This document shows, in pieces, positions 1 through 5,751 of a stretch of 6,883 nt of DNA; position 1 is the first letter of the stretch; every line of letters starts with the position of its first letter. The notes below the pieces were generated by a model. It had not been told where the DNA came from. It saw only the letters and a list, made by a program, of their open reading frames with translations, and did not search any database. The position numbers and the translations under genes were made by a program. The DNA lies in assembly GCA_052139595.1 (NCBI GenBank), contig JBKQWK010000184.1:1-6883 (forward strand), given 5' to 3'. Source of the stretch: JBKQWK01 sp052139595. Lineage in GTDB: Bacteria > Actinomycetota > Thermoleophilia > UBA2241.

Positions 1-66
1 ACACATCAGCGCCTTGCGCTGGTCGGCCGCCATATTGTATTTGCGTCCTTGATTCTGGTGGCGCAT
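1..66 (-). CDS. rplQ: 50S ribosomal protein L17 (N-terminal fragment, cut by window edge)
   Basis: This is the beginning of L17, a large-subunit protein that sits near the exit of the peptide tunnel. Only 22 codons are visible: an MRH start, then GRKYNM and a QRKAL segment. These match the usual L17 opening (MRH..GRxLxR.s.hRkAlxrnl). The ATG at 64-66 follows the rpoA stop TAG (67-69) with no base between them, so the two are probably translated in a coupled way. The position directly after rpoA is the classic place for rplQ and supports the call strongly despite the short fragment. Residues 21-22 are Met-Cys where many homologues have Leu-Arg, a minor deviation. The rest of the gene lies beyond the left edge. 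Confidence 0.93.
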   Translation of the reverse strand, partial: MRHQNQGRKYNMAADQRKALMC

Positions 67-1014
67 CTACTCTTCCCCTTGCAATGCCAGACCGCGCTCT
101 TCGAGCTTGTCTTTCACCTCGTCGATACTCTTCTTGCCGAAGTTCGGAATATTGAGCAGCTCAGCCTCGCTCTTCGCTACCAGATCGCCGACGGTCTGAA
201 TGCCCTCGCGCTTGAGGCAGTTGTACGAACGCACACCGAGTTCCAGCTCCTCAATGAGCACGTCGTCCATGCCGCCTGCCGTTGCCGCATGGCTCACGCC
301 GTCAAGTGGCACCTCTTCGGTTACGCGCGTGCGCTCCGTATCGGTAAAGATCTGCAGACGCTCGACAAGCACCTCGGACGCCTGCCGCAGTGCCTCATCC
401 GGGCTCAGGGCACCATTGGTGGTGACGTCCAAAATGAGTCGATCGTAGTCGGTTCGCTGACCCACGCGAGCGCTCTCGACGTGGTACGCAACACGCTTGA
501 TGGGGCTGAAAATGGAATCAATCGGGATAACGCCGATCACGGTTTCGGGAGTCTTGTTGCCCTCTGCCGGCACATACCCCGAGCCACGACGGATTGTGAG
601 CGTCATCTCAATTGACGCGCCCTCTGCCAAGGTAGCGATGTGGTGATCGGGATTGAGAATCTCGAGTTCGGCCGGAATGTCAATGTCGGCCGCCACAACC
701 TTGCCGGGCTTGTCTTTGAACAGCCGCACCTGTACCTCGTCCACGTCCCCGTGCAAGCGGCAGACCAGCTCTTTCAGGTGCAGAATAATGTCGGTGACAT
801 CTTCTTTCACACCCGGAACCGTGGAAAACTCGTGAGCAACGCCCTCGATCTTCACGGCACTGACCGCTGCGCCCTCCAAAGTCGAAAGGAGCACCCGACG
901 CAGAGCGTTACCAAACGTATGGCCGAAGCCACGATCAAGTGGCTCCACTTCGAAGCGGGCACGGTTATTGGCGAGCTGCTCGCGAGTGATGTTGGGCATC
1001 TGAAACTGTAGCAA
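67..1014 (-). CDS. rpoA: DNA-directed RNA polymerase subunit alpha
   Basis: Encodes the 315-residue alpha subunit, which dimerises to start RNA polymerase assembly and contacts UP elements and activators. The N-terminal domain is intact: GNALRRVLLS at residues 35-44 in the dimer and beta-contact region, HEF at 61-63 and EDVTDIILHLK at 71-81. A linker of roughly 20 residues (about 230-252) leads to the C-terminal domain. That domain carries the DNA-binding residues R262, N265, C266, G293, K295 and S296, which line up with R265, N268, C269, G296, K298 and S299 of E. coli alpha. The start is TTG at 1012-1014: an AGGAGG lies 4 nt upstream, and the resulting N-terminus has the family look. The in-frame ATG at 997-999 would lie 19 nt from that site. 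The stop abuts the rplQ start; rpsD lies 43 nt upstream. Confidence 0.98.
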   Translation of the reverse strand: MLQFQMPNITREQLANNRARFEVEPLDRGFGHTFGNALRRVLLSTLEGAAVSAVKIEGVAHEFSTVPGVKEDVTDIILHLKELVCRLHGDVDEVQVRLFKDKPGKVVAADIDIPAELEILNPDHHIATLAEGASIEMTLTIRRGSGYVPAEGNKTPETVIGVIPIDSIFSPIKRVAYHVESARVGQRTDYDRLILDVTTNGALSPDEALRQASEVLVERLQIFTDTERTRVTEEVPLDGVSHAATAGGMDDVLIEELELGVRSYNCLKREGIQTVGDLVAKSEAELLNIPNFGKKSIDEVKDKLEERGLALQGEE

Positions 1015-1018
1015 CTGG

Positions 1019-1024
1019 CCTCCT
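1019..1024 (-). promoter_or_regulatory. Shine-Dalgarno site of rpoA (decides the TTG start)
   Basis: The minus strand reads AGGAGG here, a perfect anti-16S match, followed by CCAG and then TTG (1012-1014). Spacing is 4 nt, slightly short but usable. The alternative ATG at 997-999 would be 19 nt away, too far for this site. This is the main sequence argument that rpoA starts at TTG. Confidence 0.75.
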
Positions 1025-1036
1025 GTAAGGTCTTAG

Positions 1037-1057
1037 CCGCTTGCGTGGGTCAAACGG
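1037..1057 (-). other. Small RNA stem-loop between rpsD and rpoA
   Basis: Directly after the rpsD stop codon (TAA, 1058-1060) the minus strand reads CCGTTTG, a 7-nt loop ACCCACG, then CAAGCGG. The arms pair over 7 bp with one G-U wobble. No run of T follows, so it does not look like an intrinsic terminator. It ends 12 nt before the rpoA Shine-Dalgarno. It could affect rpoA translation, mRNA processing or stability; the function is unknown. Confidence 0.45.
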
Positions 1058-1678
1058 TTACTTCGAGTAAAGCTCGACAATGAGCTGTTCCTGCACCGGT
1101 GCATCGATCTCGTCGCGCTCGGGAGCGCGAAGAACTTTGCCCGTCAGGTTGTCATGATCGGCCAGCAACCACGGAGACACCGACGATGTGAGGTCGGTCG
1201 CCGTGCGAACAATCTCAGCAGCCTTGCTGTTGGATCGCACAGCGATAACGTCATCTGGGCGCACCTGATACGCGGGAATATCCACCTTGCGGCCGTTCAC
1301 GGTGAAGTGCGCGTGACAGACGAGCTGGCGTGCCTGACGACGTGAAGCACCGAAACCGAGCCGGTAAACGACGTTGTCGAGGCGCATCTCGAGCAAGCGC
1401 AAGAGATTCTCGCCAGTAATACCCGACTTGCGCGAAGCTGTCTCGTAATATTCATGGAACTGCTTTTCAAGCACTTGATAGTAACGCCGTGCCTTTTGCT
1501 TTTCGCGCAGCTGCATCAGGTACTCTGACTGCTTCACACGGCCACGGCCATGCTCGCCCGGAGCGTACGAGCGACGTTCAACGGAGCACTTGTCAGTGAG
1601 GCAGCGTTCGCCCTTGAGAAAGAGCTTGACGCCCTCGCGGCGGCACTGCTTGCACTGTGGTGATGTATCTCTGGCCAC
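1058..1678 (-). CDS. rpsD: 30S ribosomal protein S4 (zinc-type, four-cysteine N-terminus)
   Basis: Encodes S4, 206 residues, the usual family length. S4 is a primary 16S rRNA binder that nucleates assembly of the small-subunit body; in many bacteria it also has a regulatory role on its own mRNA. The N-terminus has C9, C12, C26 and C31 in a C-x2-C-x13-C-x4-C pattern, the zinc-binding form of S4 (E. coli S4 lacks this full set). The S4 RNA-binding domain spans about residues 97-160, with MRLDNVVYRLGFGASRRQAR and VNGRKVDIP. The start is GTG (1676-1678), 6 nt after a minus-strand AGGAAGG at 1685-1691, which overlaps the stop codon of rpsK. The intergenic distance is 11 nt. The rpsK-rpsD-rpoA order is shared with E. 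coli and several other phyla but not with Bacillus, where rpsD is elsewhere. Confidence 0.97.
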   Translation of the reverse strand: MARDTSPQCKQCRREGVKLFLKGERCLTDKCSVERRSYAPGEHGRGRVKQSEYLMQLREKQKARRYYQVLEKQFHEYYETASRKSGITGENLLRLLEMRLDNVVYRLGFGASRRQARQLVCHAHFTVNGRKVDIPAYQVRPDDVIAVRSNSKAAEIVRTATDLTSSVSPWLLADHDNLTGKVLRAPERDEIDAPVQEQLIVELYSK

Positions 1679-1689
1679 TGCTAACCTTC

Positions 1690-2088
1690 CTAGACCCGGC
1701 GACGCTTGCGCGGCCGGCAGCCGTTATGGGGCACCGGCGTGACATCTTTGACACCGATGATCTCAAGACCGGCCGCCTGGAGCGAACGGACCGCAGTCTC
1801 GCGACCGCTGCCCGGACCACGCACAAAGACCTCGACCTTCTGCAGGCCGTGTTCCATGCCCTTCTTGGCGCATGACTCAGCGGTGACCTGCGCGGCGAAG
1901 GGCGTGCTCTTGCGCGAGCCCTTAAAGCCGACCGACCCGGCGCTCTCCCACGCGATCACATTGCCCTCTTTGTCGGTGAGGGTCACGAGCGTGTTGTTGA
2001 ACGACGTCTTGATGTGAGCCTGGCCGATGGCAATATTCTTGCGTACCTTACGGCGCTGGCGTCCCTTCGCTCTCTGCGGCTTCGCCAC
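1690..2088 (-). CDS. rpsK: 30S ribosomal protein S11
   Basis: Encodes S11, 132 residues, on the small-subunit platform near the mRNA exit path. Family marks are the basic N-terminal tail, AHIKTSFNNT at residues 24-33, GFKGSRKSTPFAAQ at 54-67, the glycine-rich GPGSGRE at 91-97 and the C-terminal DVTPVPHNGCRPRK. The Asn-Gly at 122-123 corresponds to the site known to form isoaspartate in E. coli S11. The start is GTG at 2086-2088, 8 nt downstream of AGGAG (2097-2101) in a purine-rich AGAGGAGAG. It follows rpsM by 23 nt and its stop codon overlaps the rpsD Shine-Dalgarno. No anomaly is visible. Confidence 0.98.
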   Translation of the reverse strand: MAKPQRAKGRQRRKVRKNIAIGQAHIKTSFNNTLVTLTDKEGNVIAWESAGSVGFKGSRKSTPFAAQVTAESCAKKGMEHGLQKVEVFVRGPGSGRETAVRSLQAAGLEIIGVKDVTPVPHNGCRPRKRRRV

Positions 2089-2111
2089 TCGTACTCTCCT
2101 CTAAGTCTTCG

Positions 2112-2483
2112 CTACTTCTTGCGCTTTGCGCCAACGGTCTTCTTGGGGCCCTTACGCGTACGCGCATTGGTCTTGGTGCGTTGCCCGTCAACCGGCATGC
2201 CGCGACGATGGCGAATGCCGCGATAGCAGCCAATGTCCATGAGGCGCTTGATGTTCTGCGATCGCTCTCGGCGCAAGTCGCCCTCAACTGTGAGGTCTCG
2301 GTCAATCGCCTCGCGGAGACGAACGATCTCCTCTTCAGTGAGGTCACGGACCTTGGTGTCAGGGCTGATCTCAAGCTTGCCTAGTACCTGGTTGGCCGTG
2401 GACCGGCCAATGCCGTAGATGTACGTGAGGCCGATCTCGACCCGCTTCTGCGGCGGGATGTTGACGCCCGCGATACGTGCCAT
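2112..2483 (-). CDS. rpsM: 30S ribosomal protein S13
   Basis: Encodes S13, 123 residues, a small-subunit head protein that contacts the P-site tRNA and forms inter-subunit bridges. Visible marks are the MARIAGVNIP start, the helix-two-turn-helix segment YIYGIGRSTA at residues 21-30, LMDIGCYRGIRHRRGMPV at 81-98, and the basic tail NARTRKGPKK that reaches the decoding region. Residue 99 is Asp in PVDGQRT where Arg, Asn or His is more familiar. The ATG at 2481-2483 is 3 nt after the rpmJ stop. Its Shine-Dalgarno AGGGG (2490-2494) lies over the last codons of rpmJ, so rpmJ and rpsM are likely translationally coupled. This leaves no room for the rpsM leader pseudoknot through which S4 represses the E. 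coli alpha operon. Confidence 0.98.
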   Translation of the reverse strand: MARIAGVNIPPQKRVEIGLTYIYGIGRSTANQVLGKLEISPDTKVRDLTEEEIVRLREAIDRDLTVEGDLRRERSQNIKRLMDIGCYRGIRHRRGMPVDGQRTKTNARTRKGPKKTVGAKRKK

Positions 2484-2486
2484 TTG

Positions 2487-2600
2487 TTACCCCTGCCTCT
2501 GCCGATGCCGCGGATTACTGCAGATCACCTGCACAGTACCGTGCCGGCGAATGACCTTGCACTTTTCACAGATCGGCTTTACTGACGCTCTGACCTTCAT
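2487..2600 (-). CDS. rpmJ: 50S ribosomal protein L36 (zinc-ribbon form)
   Basis: Encodes L36, 37 residues, the smallest ribosomal protein, which sits in the large subunit bound to 23S rRNA. The translation starts MKVRASVKPICEKCKVIRR and ends PRHRQRQG. It keeps the zinc ligands C11, C14, C27 and H32 (C-x2-C-x12-C-x4-H), so this is the zinc-containing form rather than the ligand-less paralogue. The ATG is at 2598-2600 with a GAGG 7 nt upstream (2608-2611). It sits between infA and rpsM, its usual place. The coordinates give exactly 38 codons with stop TAA at 2487-2489. Confidence 0.97.
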   Translation of the reverse strand: MKVRASVKPICEKCKVIRRHGTVQVICSNPRHRQRQG

Positions 2601-2620
2601 TGCTCTGCCTCACTCAAGCA

Positions 2621-2649
2621 GCGGGCGACGCTCCGCGTCGCACACCCGC
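2621..2649 (-). other. Strong GC-rich stem-loop in the infA-rpmJ spacer
   Basis: A perfect 7-bp inverted repeat GCGACGC / GCGTCGC (2625-2631 and 2635-2641) encloses a 3-nt loop. It is extended by an outer GCGG / CCGC pairing (2621-2624 with 2646-2649) across a 4-nt bulge. In the minus-strand transcript it ends 9 nt before the GAGG of rpmJ. No T-tract follows, so a standard intrinsic terminator is unlikely. Possible roles are mRNA processing, a stability element, partial attenuation, or a target of a regulatory ribosomal protein. Function is inferred only from position and pairing. Confidence 0.6.
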
Positions 2650-2673
2650 TCGTCCTGGCGACCTGAACGGCCG

Positions 2674-2895
2674 CTACTTGAACCGGTATGTAATTCGGCC
2701 CCGCTGCAGATCGTAAGGCGACAACTCCACCTTGACCCGGTCACCGGGGAGGATGCGAATGTAGTTCATGCGCATCTTGCCCGAGATATGGGCGAGCACT
2801 TCGTGCTTATTGTCGAGCAGCACACGAAACATCGTGTTCGGCAACGCCTCGACGACTTCGCCTTCGATCTCTATGGCTTCTTCTTTTTGCGCCAT
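2674..2895 (-). CDS. infA: Translation initiation factor IF-1
   Basis: Encodes IF-1, 73 residues from the chosen start, a single OB-fold protein that binds the 30S A site during initiation and works with IF-2 and IF-3. The protein is near-canonical throughout: EALPNTMFRV at residues 17-26, HEVLAHISGKMRM at 31-43, RILPGDRVKVELSPYDL at 47-63 and RGRITYR at 65-71. The start is set at ATG 2893-2895 because MAQKEEAIEIEG matches the family N-terminus. The frame stays open upstream to ATG 2905-2907 and TTG 2911-2913, which would add 4 or 6 residues. The only purine run near 2895 (GGGAG) ends one base before the ATG, so ribosome binding is atypical. It is separated from map by 108 bp containing a promoter candidate, and from rpmJ by 73 bp. 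Confidence 0.97.
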   Translation of the reverse strand: MAQKEEAIEIEGEVVEALPNTMFRVLLDNKHEVLAHISGKMRMNYIRILPGDRVKVELSPYDLQRGRITYRFK

Positions 2896-2925
2896 GCTCC
2901 CAATCATTATCAAACGCGGCCAGAT

Positions 2926-2954
2926 ATAATAACACAGGCTTTGCTGCCCGTCGA
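2926..2954 (-). promoter_or_regulatory. Candidate sigma70-type promoter for infA and the downstream alpha operon
   Basis: On the minus strand there is a -35-like TCGACG (2949-2954; 4 of 6 to TTGACA), a 17-bp spacer, and a -10 TATTAT (2926-2931; 5 of 6 to TATAAT). The -10 is preceded by TGT, which makes it an extended -10. A start about 7 nt later would give a leader of roughly 25 nt before the infA ATG at 2895. It is the AT-richest short patch in an otherwise GC-rich gap and lies in the longest intergenic space of the window, which fits an internal promoter. No experimental support. Confidence 0.55.
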
Positions 2955-3003
2955 GGCTTCTGACCGCCCCTGTCTCGCCCGCCAGATGGACGCTACTCCT
3001 GCC

Positions 3004-3783
3004 TTATACCTTCGTAGTCTCGAATCGCTCGTGATGAGTTCGTCGTGTGAGCACCTGCGGCCCGTCGGCACGAATGGCCACAGTATGCTCAAAATGCGCT
3101 GAGAGCGAGCCATCCGAGGTGAAGATCCCCCAGCCATCATCGTTAACATACACCTCGTGACCGCCAACGTTCACCATGGGCTCAATGGCAAACACCATGC
3201 CCTCTTCGAGGCGGGGGCCACGACCAGGTTCACCATAATTCGGGATCTGTGGGTCCTCGTGCATCTCCCGTCCGACGCCGTGGCCAACCAGCGAGCGCAC
3301 TACGCTGAAACCTGCCGCCTCAACCACCTCTTGCACAGCGTGCGAGATGTCACTCAAGCGCCGGCCAGGTCGACACTGCTCGATCCCCGCCTCGAGAGAC
3401 TCCTGCGTCACGCTGCAGAGCCGTTCCACCTCCGGGTCAATCGTACCCACGGCAACAGTCAGAGCAGAATCGGCCACGTAGCCACCGAGCGTCACTCCCA
3501 CGTCCAAGCTGAGAATATCCCCCGGCCCAACGGTGCTCTTTCCAGGAATGCCGTGAACGACCATATCATTCGTTGAGGCACAGATGGAGGCCGGGTATCC
3601 CTGGTAGCCAAGAAAGGTCGGCGTGCCGCCTCGCGCCCGAATGAACGATTCCGCCAGACGGTCCAGTTCGCCTGTGGTTACACCCGGCTTCGTTGCCTCG
3701 AACAACATATCGAGACAATCTGCCAACACGTGACCCGCCGCCGCCATGTTGGCGAGTTCGGCCTTTGAACGTCGAACGATCAT
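3004..3783 (-). CDS. map: Type I methionine aminopeptidase
   Basis: Encodes a 259-residue cytosolic metallo-enzyme that removes the initiator methionine from nascent proteins. The pita-bread-fold ligands are all present: D94 and D105 (LSLDVGV...YVAD), H168 (LVGHGVG), E201 (FAIEPMV) and E232 (HFEHTV). The substrate-contacting H77 (VVHGIP) and H175 are also there. These lie exactly three positions earlier than H79, D97, D108, H171, H178, E204 and E235 of the E. coli enzyme, so it should be active. There is no N-terminal zinc-finger extension, so it is the short type Ia form. The ATG overlaps the adk stop as ATGA (3780-3783), and no Shine-Dalgarno is visible just upstream. Translation therefore probably depends on ribosomes finishing adk. 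It is the last gene before the infA promoter candidate. Confidence 0.98.
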   Translation of the reverse strand: MIVRRSKAELANMAAAGHVLADCLDMLFEATKPGVTTGELDRLAESFIRARGGTPTFLGYQGYPASICASTNDMVVHGIPGKSTVGPGDILSLDVGVTLGGYVADSALTVAVGTIDPEVERLCSVTQESLEAGIEQCRPGRRLSDISHAVQEVVEAAGFSVVRSLVGHGVGREMHEDPQIPNYGEPGRGPRLEEGMVFAIEPMVNVGGHEVYVNDDGWGIFTSDGSLSAHFEHTVAIRADGPQVLTRRTHHERFETTKV

Positions 3784-4454
3784 TGCGATGCAAGCACTTT
3801 AGTCACATCCGCGTACACCTGTTCAGGTCCGCGGCCACCACCAGATACTACCCGTAGCAGCCCCTGTTTCGCGTAGTAGTCAATCAACGGCTCCGTCTGG
3901 CGACGATAAACGGCCAAGCGATTGCGCACCGTCTCCTCATTGTCGTCGACGCGCTGATAAACCTCACCGCCACAAGCGTCGCAGACGCCCTGCTGCTCGG
4001 GTGCATTGAAAATCACATGGTAACCCTTGCCGCAGGCACGACATGCGCGCCGCCCGGCGAGACGCCGCACAAGTTCTTCCTCGGGAACATCGATCAGCAG
4101 CACGTTGGTCAGCATGCGCCCTGCCTCGGCGAGCATGACACCAAGCGCTTTTGCCTGTTCAATCGTACGCGGGAAACCGTCCAAGAGAAATCCGACCCTG
4201 CTGTCGGCTTGCGCCAATCGCTCGCCGATGATGCTGATAACAACATCGTCAGGCAACAGCTCGCCGACATCCATATATCGCTTGGCAGAAAGTCCCAGCT
4301 CACTACCCGCCGTCACGGCAGCGCGCAGCATGTCGCCAGTCGAAATGTGCGGCACACCAAAAGCGGGCGCGATGCGCTCCGCTTGTGTGCCCTTACCGGA
4401 CCCTGGGGCGCCAAGAAGGACCACGTTAAGTTGCTTGTCAGCCGCGCTTTTCAC
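3780..4454 (-). CDS. adk: Adenylate kinase (long form with zinc-binding LID)
   Basis: Encodes adenylate kinase, which interconverts ATP + AMP and 2 ADP in the cytosol. As drawn it has 224 residues. The P-loop GAPGSGKGT is at residues 15-23 (K21), the AMP-site STGDMLR at 38-44, DGFPRT at 92-97, and the arginine-rich LID and core region includes R176. The LID holds C138, C141, C158 and C161 (two C-x2-C pairs), the zinc-structured version typical of Gram-positive and related bacteria. The start is drawn at GTG 4452-4454, 6 nt after secY. An in-frame GTG at 4422-4424 would give MVLLGAPG, closer to the common Adk N-terminus, so the first 10 residues may not be translated. Neither start has a convincing Shine-Dalgarno. 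The gene overlaps map by 4 nt. Confidence 0.97.
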   Translation of the reverse strand: MKSAADKQLNVVLLGAPGSGKGTQAERIAPAFGVPHISTGDMLRAAVTAGSELGLSAKRYMDVGELLPDDVVISIIGERLAQADSRVGFLLDGFPRTIEQAKALGVMLAEAGRMLTNVLLIDVPEEELVRRLAGRRACRACGKGYHVIFNAPEQQGVCDACGGEVYQRVDDNEETVRNRLAVYRRQTEPLIDYYAKQGLLRVVSGGGRGPEQVYADVTKVLASQ

Positions 4455-4460
4455 CCGGCG

Positions 4461-5723
4461 CTATTTGAGGAAGCCCTCGTAGTGCCGCATCAGCAACTGC
4501 GCCTCCATCTGGCGCATGGTGTCAAGAGCTACGCCAACGACAATGAGCAACGACGTGCCGCCAAAGTAGAACGAGACGTTCATGTAACGGAACAGAAGCC
4601 ACGGCAACACGGCAATCGCTGCCAGAAACAGCGCCCCCGGCAGCGTCAATCGCGTCAGAATCCGATCGAGGTACTCAGCCGTCGGACGTCCAGGGCGAAC
4701 GCCGGGGACAAAGCCGCCGTATTTCTTCAGATTGTCGGCCTGATCCACCGGGTTGAAGGTGACAGCCGTGTAGAAATAGGTGAACACGATAATCAACAGG
4801 GCTTCGCCGATGATGTACGGGTACGAGCTCGGGCCGAAAACGCGTGTCAGCCAGCCAGCCGCACCCGACTTGCCGAGAAACTGCGTGATCGTCGGGAAAA
4901 TCATCATGATCGATGCCGCAAAGATGACCGGGATAACACCGGCCATATTCACCTTGAGCGGAATGAAGGTGCTTGTGCCACCCATCATGCGCCGCCCAAC
5001 CACACGTTTGGCGTACTGCACGGGCACACGCCGCTCACCCGTGGTGATCCAGATCACAGCAACAATCACCGCCAAGGCGATGACGGCAAGAGCAATCTGG
5101 GCGAGCAGGCCCATGTAATAGAAAGCCACGAGACCGCTGGGTAAACGCGAGATGATGCTGATGAAGATGATGATCGACATGCCGTTGCCGATGCCGCGGG
5201 CCGTAATCAGTTCGCCCAACCACATGACGACGACGGCGCCTGTCGTTAGTGTGATAACGATGACGAGAGCACGGACGACATTAAGTGTCGGCAAGGCACC
5301 TTCGGTGCGGAACAGAAACACATAGCCAACGGACTGCACCAGTGAGAGGCCGACCGTGAGCCAGCGGGTGTACTTGGTGATCTCCTTCTGACCCTGTTCG
5401 CCCTCTTTCTGTAGTTGCTCAGGCTTGGGAATAACCACCGTCAGCAGCTGCATGATGATCGACGCCGTGATGTACGGCATGATGCCCAGAGCAAACACAG
5501 CCAGACGCTTGAGCGCACCACCCGAGAACAGGTTCAGAAAACCGAGAACGCCGCTGCCACCCGAATCGATGAGCTTGGTGATCGCATTGAGGTTGATGCC
5601 TGGAACCGGGACGAACGAGCCGAACCGATAGATCGCAATCATCGCCGCCGTAAAGAGCAGCTTGGTACGCAGCTCGGGGATCTTCCACGAGTTAGCCAGC
5701 GATTGCCAAAGCTTGTTATTCAC
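4461..5723 (-). CDS. secY: Protein translocase subunit SecY
   Basis: Encodes SecY, 420 residues, the channel subunit of the SecYEG translocon in the cytoplasmic membrane. Ten hydrophobic segments can be picked out, roughly at residues 20-40, 72-98, 117-137, 150-170, 178-195, 203-228, 260-280, 304-323, 358-380 and 385-402. The plug region (about 55-70) with GFLNLFSGGALKR is intact, as are TARGIGNGMSI in the TM4-TM5 region and VNMAGVIPVIFA at TM7. The cytosolic C5 loop carries VRPGRPTAEYLD, whose R343 corresponds to the functionally critical R357 of E. coli. The start is GTG 5721-5723, 9 nt after a minus-strand GGGGG (5733-5737). The spacer to rplO is 28 nt and that to adk is 6 nt. This is the usual spc-operon position. 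Confidence 0.98.
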   Translation of the reverse strand: MNNKLWQSLANSWKIPELRTKLLFTAAMIAIYRFGSFVPVPGINLNAITKLIDSGGSGVLGFLNLFSGGALKRLAVFALGIMPYITASIIMQLLTVVIPKPEQLQKEGEQGQKEITKYTRWLTVGLSLVQSVGYVFLFRTEGALPTLNVVRALVIVITLTTGAVVVMWLGELITARGIGNGMSIIIFISIISRLPSGLVAFYYMGLLAQIALAVIALAVIVAVIWITTGERRVPVQYAKRVVGRRMMGGTSTFIPLKVNMAGVIPVIFAASIMMIFPTITQFLGKSGAAGWLTRVFGPSSYPYIIGEALLIIVFTYFYTAVTFNPVDQADNLKKYGGFVPGVRPGRPTAEYLDRILTRLTLPGALFLAAIAVLPWLLFRYMNVSFYFGGTSLLIVVGVALDTMRQMEAQLLMRHYEGFLK

Positions 5724-5751
5724 GAACTAGATCCCCCAGACGAGCGAGCGC

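Noticed and set aside
49..615. A 188-codon plus-strand open frame opposite rpoA
   Set aside because: Fully antisense to the conserved rpoA coding sequence and without recognisable motifs; a shadow frame.
2484..2620. An S4-binding leader pseudoknot before rpsM as in E. coli
   Set aside because: The rpsM ribosome binding site lies inside rpmJ and the gap is 3 nt, so there is no leader of the E. coli type.
2935..2950. Short inverted repeat CGGGC-AGCAAA-GCCTG followed by TGTTATTATAT, considered as a terminator for map
   Set aside because: The stem is only 5 bp with a G-U pair, the following tract is not a true T-run, and the same bases form the spacer and -10 of the promoter candidate. Too weak to call.
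2419..3102. A 227-codon plus-strand open frame spanning rpsM, rpmJ, infA and map
   Set aside because: It runs antisense through four genes and their spacers, and its composition matches no protein I recognise. Chance open frame.
4017..5144. A 375-codon plus-strand open frame across adk and secY
   Set aside because: It lies antisense to two certain genes, crosses their boundary, has a low-complexity charged composition rich in His, Arg, Asp and Asn with no family resemblance, and has no ribosome binding site. It is a by-product of GC-rich codon use on the minus strand.
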